DNA from: a virus
IMG/VR virus record: IMGVR_UViG_3300044699_000101
Span: 1 to 46,496 of that record
Length of the DNA stretch: 46,496 nucleotides
Strand: one strand, 5' to 3'
A program made the position numbers and the translations under genes. The notes under the pieces were generated by a model, which was not told where the DNA came from, ran no database searches, and worked only from the letters and a program-made list of their open reading frames with translations. Of the stretch, positions 1 to 9,516 are shown one piece after another (positions within the stretch are counted from its first letter, which is position 1; each line of letters opens with the position of its first letter).

Positions 1-274
1 GGGCCGTCACCAGCCGGATGGCCACGTCTTCGGGGGTGGCCGGGGGCCTAGGTCCAGGTGGGCCGCGCTGGCTGCTGTGTTGTCCGGGAGGTAGGCTCCT
101 AACCAGACCAGACGCGACAGCGCGACCCACATGAGCGAGAGACGAGCTGTCTCGTTAGGATCTAGACTCCGCGCCTCGCTGCGTCTCTTAACCATCGTTT
201 CGACCCTGATGAGACGCAGATTGTGTCTCACCGTCCTCGTATGTCCGGGGTATACCGCAAGCGAGACGAAGCGG

Positions 275-885
275 TTACTCAGTCTTCCGGCATAGGCAAG
301 ACGGCGGGTGATCGGTGCAACCGGCACCAAACTCGATCCTCGTCACGATCGGCGCATCAGGTTGTGCCGACTAGCTCTTGAGTGACTTTGTCGCCGTACT
401 GTTTCGGCAACAGCCTCGACAGCAACCACTTACGACTATCAACCTGCAGCCGCTGCTTCTGAACCAAAGCATTGTCCGCTTCGCCATTTAGAACCAGTGC
501 ACGGTGCACATCGCTGATTGCTTGATCACGACTTCAATCCCGCCAAGCCGTTCAAGTCCGCATAGCTCGTTCGCCGCGCGCGTAACCGTTAGCACGGCTT
601 ACGGTGTCGCGTCACTGCGATTTCTAACCACGGTTCCTCCTCTCAATGAGCCCTGCGAGACGCTCGCACTGTCTACTGCGCGGCGCGTGCACAGATGCAC
701 CTCGCGACACGCATATCCTTGCCGAGCCCCGTATCGCCCGGACACGCCACCTGTACGAGTATCTATTCCCGGCTTATTTCTCTTCCGAGAACTCGCACGT
801 GCCCACTGCCCGGCCGCGTACTGCGTTTTGTGGTGGCGGTCGTCGATCGTGCGTCAGCGATACGACGACGCGTTTCACGCTGCAA
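275..885 (-). pseudogene. Degraded copy of the terminase small subunit gene
   Basis: This is the counterpart of the intact gene at 43187-43714. Translation in shifting frames recovers the same fragments, such as VPVAPITRR near the C-terminus. Insertions break the frame in many places. It is most likely a sequencing-quality artefact of the left terminal copy and not a second gene. Confidence 0.85.
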
Positions 886-2431
886 GGTCAGCGTCCGCTG
901 CTAGCCCCCTCCCGTCCGCGCGCACGAGCGCGCACACGATTCCTTTAGGTAGCGCGATAATGGCATCTCGAGCTGTGGCGAGCTATCGCGCACACCTCCG
1001 TTTCACACCCGTCGCGCATCGAGCCTGTAGTCCACACTTCCGGGCAATCCCGGTGAATAAACCACATCCGCGCACTCACCGGATGCCTGGTGTCGCACCG
1101 CACCAGCAATCCCGGTGACTCGCAATGTGTTTCCCGACCGTGCAAACTCCGTCACCGATTGCGCGGAGCGCACTCTCGCTGGCGCCAGCGTGCGTAGCAC
1201 TGCGGCACTCTCGTGTCCCCCGCGACATAGCCCCCCTGACGCGCAGCGCGCGCAGCTCTCGTCCGCCCGGGCGAGCAGTATACCCGTACCCGACCGCGCG
1301 TGCCGCAAGCTGGGCGACGGCTGGGGCGGGGTTGGTGCATCCGCCAGATACGCCGGTGCCGGTGGCAAGCCTCGCCAGACCGTATTCCCGGCTTTTGCCC
1401 ATCTCCATGGCTTCCTACTAATCGGCTAGGAAGCCCGCTGAGTGGCCTGAGGACCTTTTCGGCTACCAGGGTGACGGCCGACCCCCGTTCCACCACCCCA
1501 CTGGCAGCCACAGGCATGCCGATTTCATGAGGCATCCTTGCTCGGCGGACGGGCGATCGGGCTTGAGGATGGGCTGATATGGGGATCCATCGAATCCGCC
1601 CGACCCGCCGCCGGCATGGTCGCAACATGCACTAATCCCTATCTGGTGTGATAACTCGGCCGCGTCAAGCCGAAATGTAGCGCCAGCACTGGCAATGTGG
1701 ACCATCAGACACGCCTATTAGCGGCGCCGGTGCCGCGGCCGCGACCGATCCAGTTTTGCCGCTGCGCCCCAAGGCGGACAGGCTTTCGTCCCGCCCGAGG
1801 ACATCCCAGGCAAGACTGCCCATACGGGCTGCCTGAGAGCCACCGTGCAGAGCGCATCGAGGGCGCGACCGCAGTTGATGAACGGTCGCGTACGCGGCCT
1901 GACTGCCGACTCGCGAAGCTGCCCGCCGCTGCGACACCCGCAGCATGTCGGCTGCCTGCAGGGTCGGCACGGCGGCTCTGCGGGCGATCTCACCAAACTG
2001 CAGCAGCCCGGCGGCGTGTTCCTGCGGGACCGAACTCGCGCCGGGCAGCAGGTTGTCCAACACGCTGCGGCAATCGCCAGGGTGGCCGATCTCGCACCAG
2101 TTGCTGTCGGCGACAACCGGGCTGCGACACGATGTTGCCATGCTGTCGGCGCGCTCCGTGTGGGGTTGAGGGTTCGCTGTCATTCCGCTCCACCCACTCG
2201 TATTGTTCGACCAAGGGCGAACCTTGTCTCGTAACCGCAACGATTTCTGCCCCTGGCCACAGCACCTTGTACTCGAACCACAAGCGCCTGCTGCCAGCCC
2301 CGCATATCGCATCGCCCTGCCGCCAACACCTCCCCTCGTCGTCGTCGCCGAGCAACGCCTCCCGTAACAGGTCGAGCGCTGCTCGACCAGCCGCACGTGC
2401 AAGCCCGGGTTGTGGCGACGCAAATGTTCCA
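886..2431 (-). other. Noisy copy of small hypothetical genes upstream of terS
   Basis: This region corresponds to 43715-45134 of the right copy. Fragments of the same proteins are seen: a Cys-Trp-Cys small protein ending in FIHRDC near 1050, the helical protein with SVLDNLL and PTLQAADMLR near 1900-2100, and the small protein ending WVEQYEWVE near 2200-2430. No frame stays open for a full gene because of insertion errors. The long open frames on the plus strand here are antisense shadows. Confidence 0.75.
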
Positions 2432-5304
2432 TACCGCGCCGCCGGCATTTTCGACCCGGGTGACTTGGTGACGCTGGTGACGCTAATCCGCATCTCCCTC
2501 GCACGAGGCGTATATGTATGGAAATAACCTGGAAGTGGCGCTCACCCAGCGTCACCCAACGTCACCCGTGCCCTCCGTCGTCGTCTATAGCCGCTGGGAG
2601 CCGCCTGGTCCCGACATTCTTGTGTAAGATCAAGAGCCTTTGCGCAATCTCTCCCGTTTGGAGCGTGCCCCCGCCGGAAATACCCGCTCGTCGAGGTCTT
2701 TCCGAATTGCGCTTCGCAATCGCCTCCTCATCATTTTCCGAGCACCAAATTTCGTAGCTGGACTACAAAAGGCCGACCGAGCAACTCACCCCCGCTGGAC
2801 ACGTGACAGTCTGTCTCTGATAAATGCACAGACACGTTATCCTGGCTCTCTTGATAAACTAAAGTTGCATCGATAACAGCGGCCGGAGGCTGCAATCCGC
2901 CCCCTTGCCATGCCTTGCAGCCCCGATCATCCACGCCAGGATGCCCGGGTACTCATTGAACGAGTTTGCTTTTCAAGTCAGGGTCCTTGACCTTTTGCCC
3001 GTCAACCGCCTTGTCGCCGTCGACAAAAGCTTACGGCAAACGCAGCAATAGAATGCGTCGCCAGATGGCATAATCCGACCTCTGATGCGCGGTTTGTGAT
3101 TGGTGGCGAGCCCACAATTTAAACCTGGGAGTGAACTCGAACCACTCGTTGTGGAGGAACTGGCGGTCATCCGATCGCCGCCCGGTAGCCTGTTTGACGA
3201 CCCTTCAGCCAGGTTCCTTTCGTGTTCCGTTTCCGACAACCGAAACGAATCTGGCACCGGGCGAGGCGGGCAACGTCATGGGGATACGAGACCCTTTTTC
3301 TTGTGAAATAAATGTTTCTGACGGGCACTGTTTCGCATAGTCGCCAAGCACCGCGGCAACCGTTTCGATCAATACGACTACCGTTGGACCGGAGCCGTGC
3401 AGGAATGAACACGACTTGTTCGGTGGTCAGTCCGGTGAGGGAGTAGCCAGGGCGCGTATGGACAAACGTCACTAGTTCCCTGTCATGTCGAATATGTCGA
3501 GGATAAATTGTTTACCCAGATCGGGCAGGTGGCAGCCGGAGGTCGTTAAACCCGTACCGGGCTAATTTTAGTCAGTAGATCCTCCTGAGTGTGTTTGTGC
3601 ATGTTGCGCTCCGTGTAGGTCGACTGTGTGCCGTTTAAACAGTTTAGGGCAGCCATGGGGTCACGGGTCGAAGATCGGTCGGCGGCAACCACGGGATGGC
3701 GGCTCGTGGCTTGTGACAACACATGCCGGTGGATGCGGTTGGCGAGTTGCCGGACTGGACGGCGCAAATTTAATGACAGCGGGCGCGCATCTTCGTCACG
3801 CGGCCGGGTGCGAGAGGGAGAGGCATGGTGCGAAAGCTTGGGCGCAGCGTTAGTGCGTGACACGTTGTTCCCGCGTGTTGCCAGTCAGCCGCCCGGCCGG
3901 GGTAGGCGTTTGTCGATCTCCGGGATTCGACGAGCGTAACGCCTGCGCTATCCCAGGACGTGCCAGGCCGAGGATGCCGACGACTTATTCGCAGTGCGCT
4001 CAGTGCCGATGGTTGAATGCGATATATCCGCATTGGCATTGCCCGAGACTCGAGTTGCAGGGGGGGAGCAGCCGCGCGAGTGATGGGCGCCGCTGGTCGT
4101 CGCCCGGTTGGCGTCGCGAGGGCGCCTGTCGGCGGCACGGGTTCCAGGGGCGGCGCCGGATCTTGTTGTTGCGGACCGCGTAATTGGCTCACCGGGGCCG
4201 GACTGCCGCGGTGGGCGGGCTTCTCCGCCACCGTGGCTTCTGTCGCACAGTCGGTGATCATTCCCGGCGCAGAATTGCCTGCCTCAGCGCTGAGCCAAGT
4301 TCCATCCCGCCTCGCCCGGCGCCAAGACCCAGCGCGCGCGGTGTGTTACGCGTCTTAGAGACTTGGGCGCTCCGATGTCGCGTCGTCGTCGACGCCCGGC
4401 TCGGCGCCAGCCGTGGCCTGAACACCTGCGAGCTGTGTCTCGGGTGGATCGCCGCTATCATCCCTGGCCCGCGGCTAATCCATTGCTTCCAGGCGTTGGC
4501 GCACCTCGAGCGTGCCTTAGTGGCGAACCGGCGGGCAAAATTCGGGTGTACGGGTTGTCTAGTGTGCCTCACGCGTGGACGGGCCGCTGCGGGAAGCTCG
4601 ACAACCGGCCTGTGCCAGTCGAGCCATCTCTTGCAGGTCGCGCCACTCGTAGCGTGCCCAGGACGCTGCCAGCACATGGCAGGAGACGAGGTTTGCCCGC
4701 CTTTGCTGTTGTGCGTCCCGGGCAGGCGCATAACGCGCGCCAGGTCGCACACCGCGAGCGGGGTCGCCTGCGACAAGGCCGGAGAGGGCTTCGTAGTGCC
4801 GGCCACCAGTTCGGCTTCCAGGGCTGTACGCGCCGGGGGCGCTCGATCGATACGTCCAGGTGTTCGGTGGACAGCCAGCGACCGTGGATGCCGTAGCCGC
4901 TGTCAATGATGATCGATGGTGGCAGGTTGCAATTTGCTGCATCGGGACGGCGCTGACCCGCCGCCTTATCGAGACGCGAGCTTGACGCAGTCGGTGTCCG
5001 GTCCACAGCGAGACCGCATTCTGCCAGATGCCTCGCGCCGGCCGGTGGCGCGGCCGGTGAGACGGGTTACCTCGCCGTAATAGACGGCGCTGGGCCTGGC
5101 CCGTCCCAGCGGCGTGCAGTGCAGTTCGATGTCGAGGGGATCGCGGGGTGAACAGCGAGGCGGTGCGGTCCGCTTCGCGATTTCCATTCGGGAACCGAGC
5201 CGCAGTTCAACGGCGTGCTCGCTTACCTCACCGTACAAGGCGTGCCAGGTAGGACGCTGGCCGGTGCTGTAATTGTTTGTCGCGCACAACTCAGCGCCCT
5301 CCAT
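2432..5304 (-). pseudogene. Primase-polymerase / SF3 (D5-like) helicase, full length but frame-broken
   Basis: Reading leftward, fragments in changing frames rebuild one phage primase-helicase. The start near 5304 gives MEGAEL...HALYGEVSEHAVELR. Then come PPSIIIDSGYGIH (about 4930-4880) and CDLARVMRLPGTHNSKGG (about 4755-4700), which are hallmark motifs of archaeo-eukaryotic primase (Prim-Pol) domains. Next is LLNCLNGT near 3640, then the SF3 helicase region with ETEHERNLAE and LATNHKPRIRG near 3260-3080. The last part is the winged-helix-like C-terminus rich in SVTSVT/GDAGDA. The family makes primers and unwinds DNA for phage or plasmid replication. Insertions break it throughout; the right copy at 45134-46496 repeats the helicase half more cleanly. 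It follows the hypothetical gene at 5336-6091 on the same strand. The family call is firm; exact codons are not recoverable. Confidence 0.85.
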
Positions 5305-5335
5305 GGCTGGGGTTTTCTCAGGCGGGGTTTGGGAT

Positions 5336-6091
5336 CAGAAGCGGGGGAACACGCTTGCCGGCTGGCGGCGTGGCGGGTGGCGGTAGAAGCGGGCTGCGCT
5401 TTACCGGCGCCGGTTTTGGCTCGGGACTGGCGCTAGTGTTCGCGAGACCGGGGAAGTCCGTCGTCAGCAGCTCAGCCTCGGGCGCGGCCAATCGACCAGT
5501 TCAAACCGCGGCCACATAAGTACTTCCCGTATTCCGGGTGATATATAATAATCTCATTGCCTAAGGGTGAGGATCGGCGTCAGACCCGGCTTTTGCCGGT
5601 ACTAGCTTGCCATGCATTCGGCCGTACAAAGCGGCGATGGCGCCGATCCCGCCTTTGGAGCCGGGTGCTGTAGATAAAGGTCTGACCGTCAGCGTCGGCC
5701 AGTTCCATGGAGTGTTGAGTGAATTGCCTACGGATCGCGTTCCTTGCCATCGGTGCCGGCGATCCCACAGACTACGGTCGTTGTCGCCGAGCGCATTGCG
5801 GGCCTCGACCGGGCGCCGTTCCACCAGGGGCACGGTCAGGTCGTCTTCCAGGGTGCCGCCGCGCCATTTGCGCCAGCCGACCCGCAGACCAGCCATATTG
5901 GCGGCGAGCCTGGTGCCGAGCGGCAGGACGCTGGCGTTCTGGCCGTAGAGGAACTCGCCGTTCTTGAAACTAAGGTATTGCCCGCCGGCTGTGCCGGCCT
6001 TGAGACCGTAGGCAACGTATGGGTCGATGTCGGTTTGGGTGGTGAGGGCGCTTCGGGCCTGTTCGATGATATCGCTCATGTCGATGCTCAT
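5336..6091 (-). CDS. Conserved phage hypothetical protein, frameshifted
   Basis: The start at 6091 gives MSIDMSDIIEQARSAL. The first frame reads YVAYGLKAG, then GGQYLSFKNGEFLYG, RLAANMAGLRVGWRKW and RRPVEARNALGDND. The sense continues in a second frame as FTQHSMELADADGQTFIYST, returns to another as GSKGGIGAIAALYGRMHGKL, and after a further shift gives LGNEIIYHPEYGK. At least three single-base shifts (about 5775, 5690 and 5575) are therefore present in what reads as a single gene. I recall this kind of protein, with a central GGIGAI motif, from phages and prophages of alphaproteobacteria; its function is unknown to me. It sits between the Cas4-like nuclease and the primase-helicase, so a role in replication or recombination is plausible but inferred only from position. 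The 3-prime end is approximate. Confidence 0.65.
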
Positions 6092-6126
6092 TGTGATGGT
6101 TATCGTCACTGTTTGGTTGTCTGGTT

Positions 6127-7167
6127 CTAGGTCACTGTTAGTCGCTCTGCTGGCTTTCCTTCCTTTTTGAACTCGTCGATTTGGATGCCTGCGTCGGCTG
6201 CAGCTTCGAGCAAGGCTGCTTGGTCGATTGACTGCCGCCCTTTCGTGACGGTCCACTGGACCGACCAGTTGTCGCCCTTGTGGCCGCGCACGCCGGCGGT
6301 GCGCAGAAATTGCTTGATGGCTTCCTGAGTGGCGGCGCGGGTGTATTCGGTGGCTTCCGCTGAGGCCGCCAGTGCGCGTTCAGCATCGCGCAGGCTTTTT
6401 AGTTCGGCCGCGGCGTTTGCGCCGAGCCGGGCGCCCCCGGGTGGCATGCTGGCCAAGGTCGTTCCGACGCACTGCTGACCCCAGGCGCAATATCGGCATT
6501 CACCGCCGCCCGCTATCTTGCCTTCGGGGGCGAGATCGCCGGGGTCGGTTGCCGCCATGATGCTGCGGGCGCGCTCGATCGCGGCGTCGTAGACGCGTGG
6601 ATCAAATCGGACGGGAAACTCGGTGATGTGGTCCCAGAACGAGGCGTCGATATAAGACAAGATGGCATATTCAGGCTGGTGGTCGGTCGCCCGGCGCACC
6701 AACCCCATGCCGACATGCATCTGGAAGACGTGTTCCGGTTTTGGTTGGCGCAGATTGGCGCGCGGGTCGATCGATTTGCAGTCGAGGAGCAGGCTTGTCT
6801 GGCCGATGTCGGGGACGCCAAGGTCGGAGAGACAGTCGCGCGCAACACCGACAATCAGCCCATCGGGTGTGGCCGATAGAAACCCGTCGACAAAAGTCTG
6901 CTGCTCCTCGCCGGCATATAACAGTGTGGCGCCCGGTGGCAGGTTTGCGCGCAGGCCGGGCACCCAGAAACTGTCTTCGATCACCGAGCCGCGCAGTGCG
7001 GCCCCCCAACCTTCGACAAAGTCGGGGTCGGGCGGCACTTCCAGTTTGGCGAAGGCAGATGCTCGGGCGCACCGCCCCGCTTCGCTGGAGCCCAGCGTGT
7101 TGAGGCGATCGTGCGCGAACTGGCGGCGCAGATTGCTGCCGTAGGCGTGGAGCAATTCGCGGATCAT
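6127..7167 (-). CDS. PD-(D/E)XK exonuclease with Cas4/AddB-type Fe-S cysteines
   Basis: This is a predicted 346-residue nuclease. The catalytic core is visible as PDG at 101-103 and D-C-K at 129-131, with a QMHVG stretch near 149-153 where the family usually has the helix after the catalytic lysine. One cysteine lies near the N-terminus (C33, in SSEAGRCARA) and three near the C-terminal side of the core (C224, C227, C233 in ECRYCAWGQQC). That is the four-cysteine pattern of 4Fe-4S nucleases such as Cas4 and the AddB nuclease domain. Such phage enzymes probably resect DNA ends for recombination or replication. It overlaps the upstream gene by 4 bases (7164-7167) and precedes the hypothetical gene and the primase-helicase. 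No CRISPR genes are nearby, so a CRISPR role is not suggested. Confidence 0.85.
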   Translation of the reverse strand: MIRELLHAYGSNLRRQFAHDRLNTLGSSEAGRCARASAFAKLEVPPDPDFVEGWGAALRGSVIEDSFWVPGLRANLPPGATLLYAGEEQQTFVDGFLSATPDGLIVGVARDCLSDLGVPDIGQTSLLLDCKSIDPRANLRQPKPEHVFQMHVGMGLVRRATDHQPEYAILSYIDASFWDHITEFPVRFDPRVYDAAIERARSIMAATDPGDLAPEGKIAGGGECRYCAWGQQCVGTTLASMPPGGARLGANAAAELKSLRDAERALAASAEATEYTRAATQEAIKQFLRTAGVRGHKGDNWSVQWTVTKGRQSIDQAALLEAAADAGIQIDEFKKEGKPAERLTVT

Positions 7168-7544
7168 GCTGAACCCACGGGATCGACTGGGCCGAAAACT
7201 CCGCAGACCGCGAGGAATGCGGCAAAATCGTTTTGTGCCTTTGCCAGTTCGACTGCTCTGTCCGGCGGGATGACCGGCACTGCGGCAAGAGCGGCGGCAG
7301 TGGCATTACCATCGACCCCGGCTTGTTTTGCCCAGCGTCGGATATAACGGCAGACCTCCGGAAATTCCCAAAGTTCACGCTCGTCGTCATCGTACCCGTA
7401 GACCGCAATCGCAATCGGCGTATCGGGGTGTTGCTGCCTAGCCAGGCGCCAGGCCGTCGCTGCGTAATCGGCTTCTCGTTTTGTAAGCCGGTCACGATGC
7501 CCGATGACCATGAAGATATTGTCGAATTGTTTGTCGTTGCTCAC
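7164..7544 (-). CDS. Hypothetical protein, 126 aa
   Basis: I do not recognise this family. The protein starts MSNDKQFDNIFMVIGHRD and contains YGYDDDERELWEFPEVCRYIRRWAKQAG, then an alanine-rich C-terminus ending in GPVDPVGSA. It appears soluble, with no membrane segment or metal motif. It overlaps its neighbours by 4 bases on both sides (7164-7167 and 7541-7544), which indicates translational coupling within the early operon. Its position immediately upstream of the nuclease gene suggests a replication/recombination accessory, but nothing in the sequence shows that directly. Confidence 0.75.
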   Translation of the reverse strand: MSNDKQFDNIFMVIGHRDRLTKREADYAATAWRLARQQHPDTPIAIAVYGYDDDERELWEFPEVCRYIRRWAKQAGVDGNATAAALAAVPVIPPDRAVELAKAQNDFAAFLAVCGVFGPVDPVGSA

Positions 7545-7906
7545 GACAATTCCCGCCGACAGAGTTGAAAGACATCGTCAGGTTCACCTGGCAGCGGGTC
7601 GTCGAATGGCACGAGTCCGGCCTTTGCCCTGATGCGCCGGATGCGCTGCCCGACCATTTGTAGCGCCGCGAACCGGATGTCTTCCGGCGCGTTACGCAGC
7701 CAGGTGTAATTCTGGTCGCGCACATAGGCGACCATCCGACCGCTGTCTGCGATGCCGAAGTGGCCGAGAGTGGCATTGAAGCGGCGCAGCCGGTCGCCGT
7801 ACTCGGGCAGCGCGAACAGGGCCTCGTGTTCGGCTGTCTTAGCGACGCGGTAGTGGCGGTATAGCTGGTTGCGGTCTTTTAGCGCCTCGCGCGCCGGCTC
7901 GCTCAT
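7541..7906 (-). CDS. Hypothetical protein, 121 aa
   Basis: This is an unrecognised soluble protein rich in Arg, Glu and Leu, beginning MSEPAREALKDRNQLYRHYR. It contains a central GDRLRRFNATLGHFG segment and ends FDDPLPGEPDDVFQLCRRELS. Predicted helices dominate. Four-base overlaps link it to the genes on both sides, so it belongs to the same coupled early operon as the nuclease and zinc-ribbon genes. No catalytic motif or signal peptide is visible. Confidence 0.75.
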   Translation of the reverse strand: MSEPAREALKDRNQLYRHYRVAKTAEHEALFALPEYGDRLRRFNATLGHFGIADSGRMVAYVRDQNYTWLRNAPEDIRFAALQMVGQRIRRIRAKAGLVPFDDPLPGEPDDVFQLCRRELS

Positions 7907-8139
7907 GCGAGCACCATGGCGGCAGCGATATAGCTATGCTGGGCGTGCCGCAGGGGGATCAGCCCCTGCGGCGTACCAAGGAGAAGAGGATGAGAATCCA
8001 TCTTCTCCTGTCCCTCGGACGGCTGCGGCTGCGGTTTAAGCTCCGCATCCGCCTGTAGGGACAGGGCGCCGGGGGAGTGTAGCAGCTTCCCCGGCTGCCC
8101 TTGGAAGATAGGAGAGAGCAGGACGATTCGCAACATCAT
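7903..8139 (-). CDS. Hypothetical protein, 78 aa
   Basis: I chose the start at 8139 because the ATG overlaps the TGA of the zinc-ribbon gene in an ATGA junction and a GGGAGG lies just upstream. A TTG two codons later is better spaced from that ribosome site. The product begins MMLRIVLLSPIF and has a charged, Gln/Pro-containing middle (KPQPQPSEGQEK). I do not recognise it. It ends in a 4-base overlap with the next gene. Confidence 0.6.
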   Translation of the reverse strand: MMLRIVLLSPIFQGQPGKLLHSPGALSLQADAELKPQPQPSEGQEKMDSHPLLLGTPQGLIPLRHAQHSYIAAAMVLA

Positions 8140-8702
8140 GCCTCCCACGGTCCGATGCGCGAAGCTTTCGGGCGCAAGCACGTGCGGGCGGCCTCGCGTA
8201 GGCGGCGGGCGAGCACGTCGGTGATGACGTATTGGGCCAGCAGCGGCAGGAGCGCGGCGAACCGCTCGCGCTGGTGGAGATGCGGCATGTCGCGCCACAG
8301 GCTAATCGCCTCGTCGACGGCGCGCTCATCGCTGAATGCCTGGTAGATTGCCTCGGCGAGGTCGCGGTCGGCGCTAAGCCGGCCGCGGCCCTGCGCCGCC
8401 GCCGCTACGGATCGCGCTTTTGCTTTCGCTGTGAAAGCCTCCTGTGCCTCGCGATGCTTACAGCCGCAGGAGACATACCTGCCGGACACAACCCGGGCCA
8501 CTCTTTGGACGCAGAAAGTTCCGCAGTCGCAACGGAATTGCCAATGTAGGGCAGTTGACCCCTTCCTTGGGGGTGTGGGACGTATTGCAACGAGCCTGCC
8601 GAAACGCTGGCCGGCAGCGATTGGGGTTCCGCGCAGCCGCCTCCTATCGCGCGACAGGGGCTCGGGGAACTCCTCGGCGAGGTCGCGGTCGTGCTGGCTC
8701 AT
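8136..8702 (-). CDS. Zinc-ribbon protein related to phage HNH-associated domains
   Basis: The ATG at 8702 overlaps the previous stop in an ATGA junction, giving a 188-residue protein beginning MSQHDRDLAEEF. Residues about 29-80 contain GQRFGRLVAI, then WQFRCDCG, then SGRYVSCGCKHREA. These two Cys pairs (CDCG and SCGC) form a zinc-ribbon-like module often found at the N-terminus of phage HNH/AP2-type homing endonucleases. The same module occurs in this genome in the HNH gene at 28980-29861. Here no HNH motif follows; the rest is helical with an Arg-rich end. It is probably a nucleic-acid-binding protein; its role is unknown. The frame extends upstream to 8936, but that part overlaps the next gene and has coding character only from 8702. 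Confidence 0.7.
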   Translation of the reverse strand: MSQHDRDLAEEFPEPLSRDRRRLRGTPIAAGQRFGRLVAIRPTPPRKGSTALHWQFRCDCGTFCVQRVARVVSGRYVSCGCKHREAQEAFTAKAKARSVAAAAQGRGRLSADRDLAEAIYQAFSDERAVDEAISLWRDMPHLHQRERFAALLPLLAQYVITDVLARRLREAARTCLRPKASRIGPWEA

Positions 8703-8911
8703 GGCGCCTCGCCTTCCAGTGGCAACATGGCCTCGTGTGTGGCACGCAGCCGGCGGCGCCGCAGGTCCTGCTCGCGTTCGATGACCAGCGCGTCCGCCAC
8801 GACATCGGCGAGCAGCGCTTCCAGTGCCGGTGTCGTCACCAGCCCGCGGCTGTGCGCCAGGTGCGCGATGTCGGCGAGGGCTTGGCGATAGCCATCGGTC
8901 CACTCGCTCAC
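8699..8911 (-). CDS. Hypothetical protein, 70 aa
   Basis: This is a small helical protein beginning MSEWTDGYRQALADIAHLAHSRG and ending LRATHEAMLPLEGEAP. It has ATGA overlaps with the RuvC-like gene upstream (8908-8911) and the zinc-ribbon gene downstream (8699-8702). The family is not recognised. The tight coupling supports it being expressed. Confidence 0.7.
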   Translation of the reverse strand: MSEWTDGYRQALADIAHLAHSRGLVTTPALEALLADVVADALVIEREQDLRRRRLRATHEAMLPLEGEAP

Positions 8912-9483
8912 GCCGCTTTCCCGCGAGCGATGGCATTGACTGATCTAATTCCGTAAAGCCCGATCAGCGCAGCCTCGGCGCGACCGATGGCGCGGGCCCG
9001 GGTGCAGTAGCCGCGGCGCGCGGTCCACAGGCCGGAATCTTCGGGCAGGAGGCGCCCGGCGCAATCGAGGGCCAGGGCCTTGTCGGCGGCGATGCTGAAG
9101 TGCCGCTTCCACTTGGCTGCGCTGACGATTTCGATCGGCCAGCCGTGGCAGGCGGCGATGGCTTTAATCGCCATGTACCTTTGGCCCAACGCGAAGGCGC
9201 TGCTGGCCCCGATGCGCCGCTCGCCGCCGGCCCACGGTGCCTGCCGCTCGATCCACAGATGGCCGCAGCGGCGCTCGTCAAGGGCGGCGAGCAGCTCCAT
9301 CGCGAGGTCGCGCACGCGCAGTTCCCCGGCACTCATCGGCATGTCGACGATCGCCAAGACACGGCGGGTCTCGGCGTCGATGAAAGCGACCGCGCCATCG
9401 GCGCCGGGATCGCAGCCGGCGACAATCACTGCCACCCCCGCTTGCGGCGGAGCCGCTTCACGGCCGGCTCCGGGGGAGGTCAA
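8908..9483 (-). CDS. RuvC-like Holliday junction resolvase
   Basis: The protein has an RNase H-fold start, VAGCDPGADGAVAFID, with the first acidic residue at D25. A second acid follows in LWIERQAPW (E79), and the C-terminal RAEAALIGLYG carries E170. Between them lies FALGQRYMAIKAIAACHGWPIEIV, characteristic of phage and mitochondrial RuvC-like resolvases. The predicted role is cleavage of four-way junctions during replication or before packaging. The usual aspartate just before RAEAA is replaced here (AIGRAEAA), so catalytic detail is uncertain. The listed start is a TTG at 9483 inside a hairpin; a GTG at 9435 (VAVIVAGCD) gives a more typical length of about 175 residues and may be the true start. 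It has an ATGA overlap with the next gene. Confidence 0.8.
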   Translation of the reverse strand: MTSPGAGREAAPPQAGVAVIVAGCDPGADGAVAFIDAETRRVLAIVDMPMSAGELRVRDLAMELLAALDERRCGHLWIERQAPWAGGERRIGASSAFALGQRYMAIKAIAACHGWPIEIVSAAKWKRHFSIAADKALALDCAGRLLPEDSGLWTARRGYCTRARAIGRAEAALIGLYGIRSVNAIARGKAA

Positions 9484-9504
9484 CCCGCCCGAAGACGGGT
9501 TGAC
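9479..9504. other. Perfect 9-bp inverted repeat before the resolvase gene
   Basis: The arms GTCAACCCG (9479-9487) and CGGGTTGAC (9496-9504) flank an 8-base loop. The hairpin lies between the 23-residue ORF and the resolvase gene, and covers the TTG start candidate. It could be a translational control hairpin or a weak terminator; no T-tract follows. Confidence 0.5.
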
Positions 9505-9516
9505 CCCCTTCGCCCG

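Larger units (their letters stand above)
1..3835. repeat. Left copy of the imperfect terminal direct repeat
   Basis: This stretch aligns end to end, in the same orientation, with 42911-46496. Anchors include the opening ggccgtca, the GAGACG cluster, the terminase small subunit gene and the D5-like helicase coding region. The left copy is about 250 bases longer, almost entirely through scattered single-base insertions, so every shared reading frame is broken here but partly intact in the right copy. That pattern fits an uncorrected insertion-prone long read at a contig end rather than a biological duplication. The overlap shows that the molecule is circular, circularly permuted or terminally redundant. 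Confidence 0.93.

Noticed and set aside
1697-2527. Long plus-strand open frame (276 codons) in the left terminal region
   Set aside because: It is antisense to the broken early genes, rich in Arg/Ala/Pro as expected of a GC-rich shadow frame, and is not preserved in the right copy of the repeat.
1-5560. Decayed prophage remnant or a second phage at the left end
   Set aside because: The sequence matches the right end base for base apart from insertions and joins smoothly to the primase gene, so read error explains it better than evolutionary decay.
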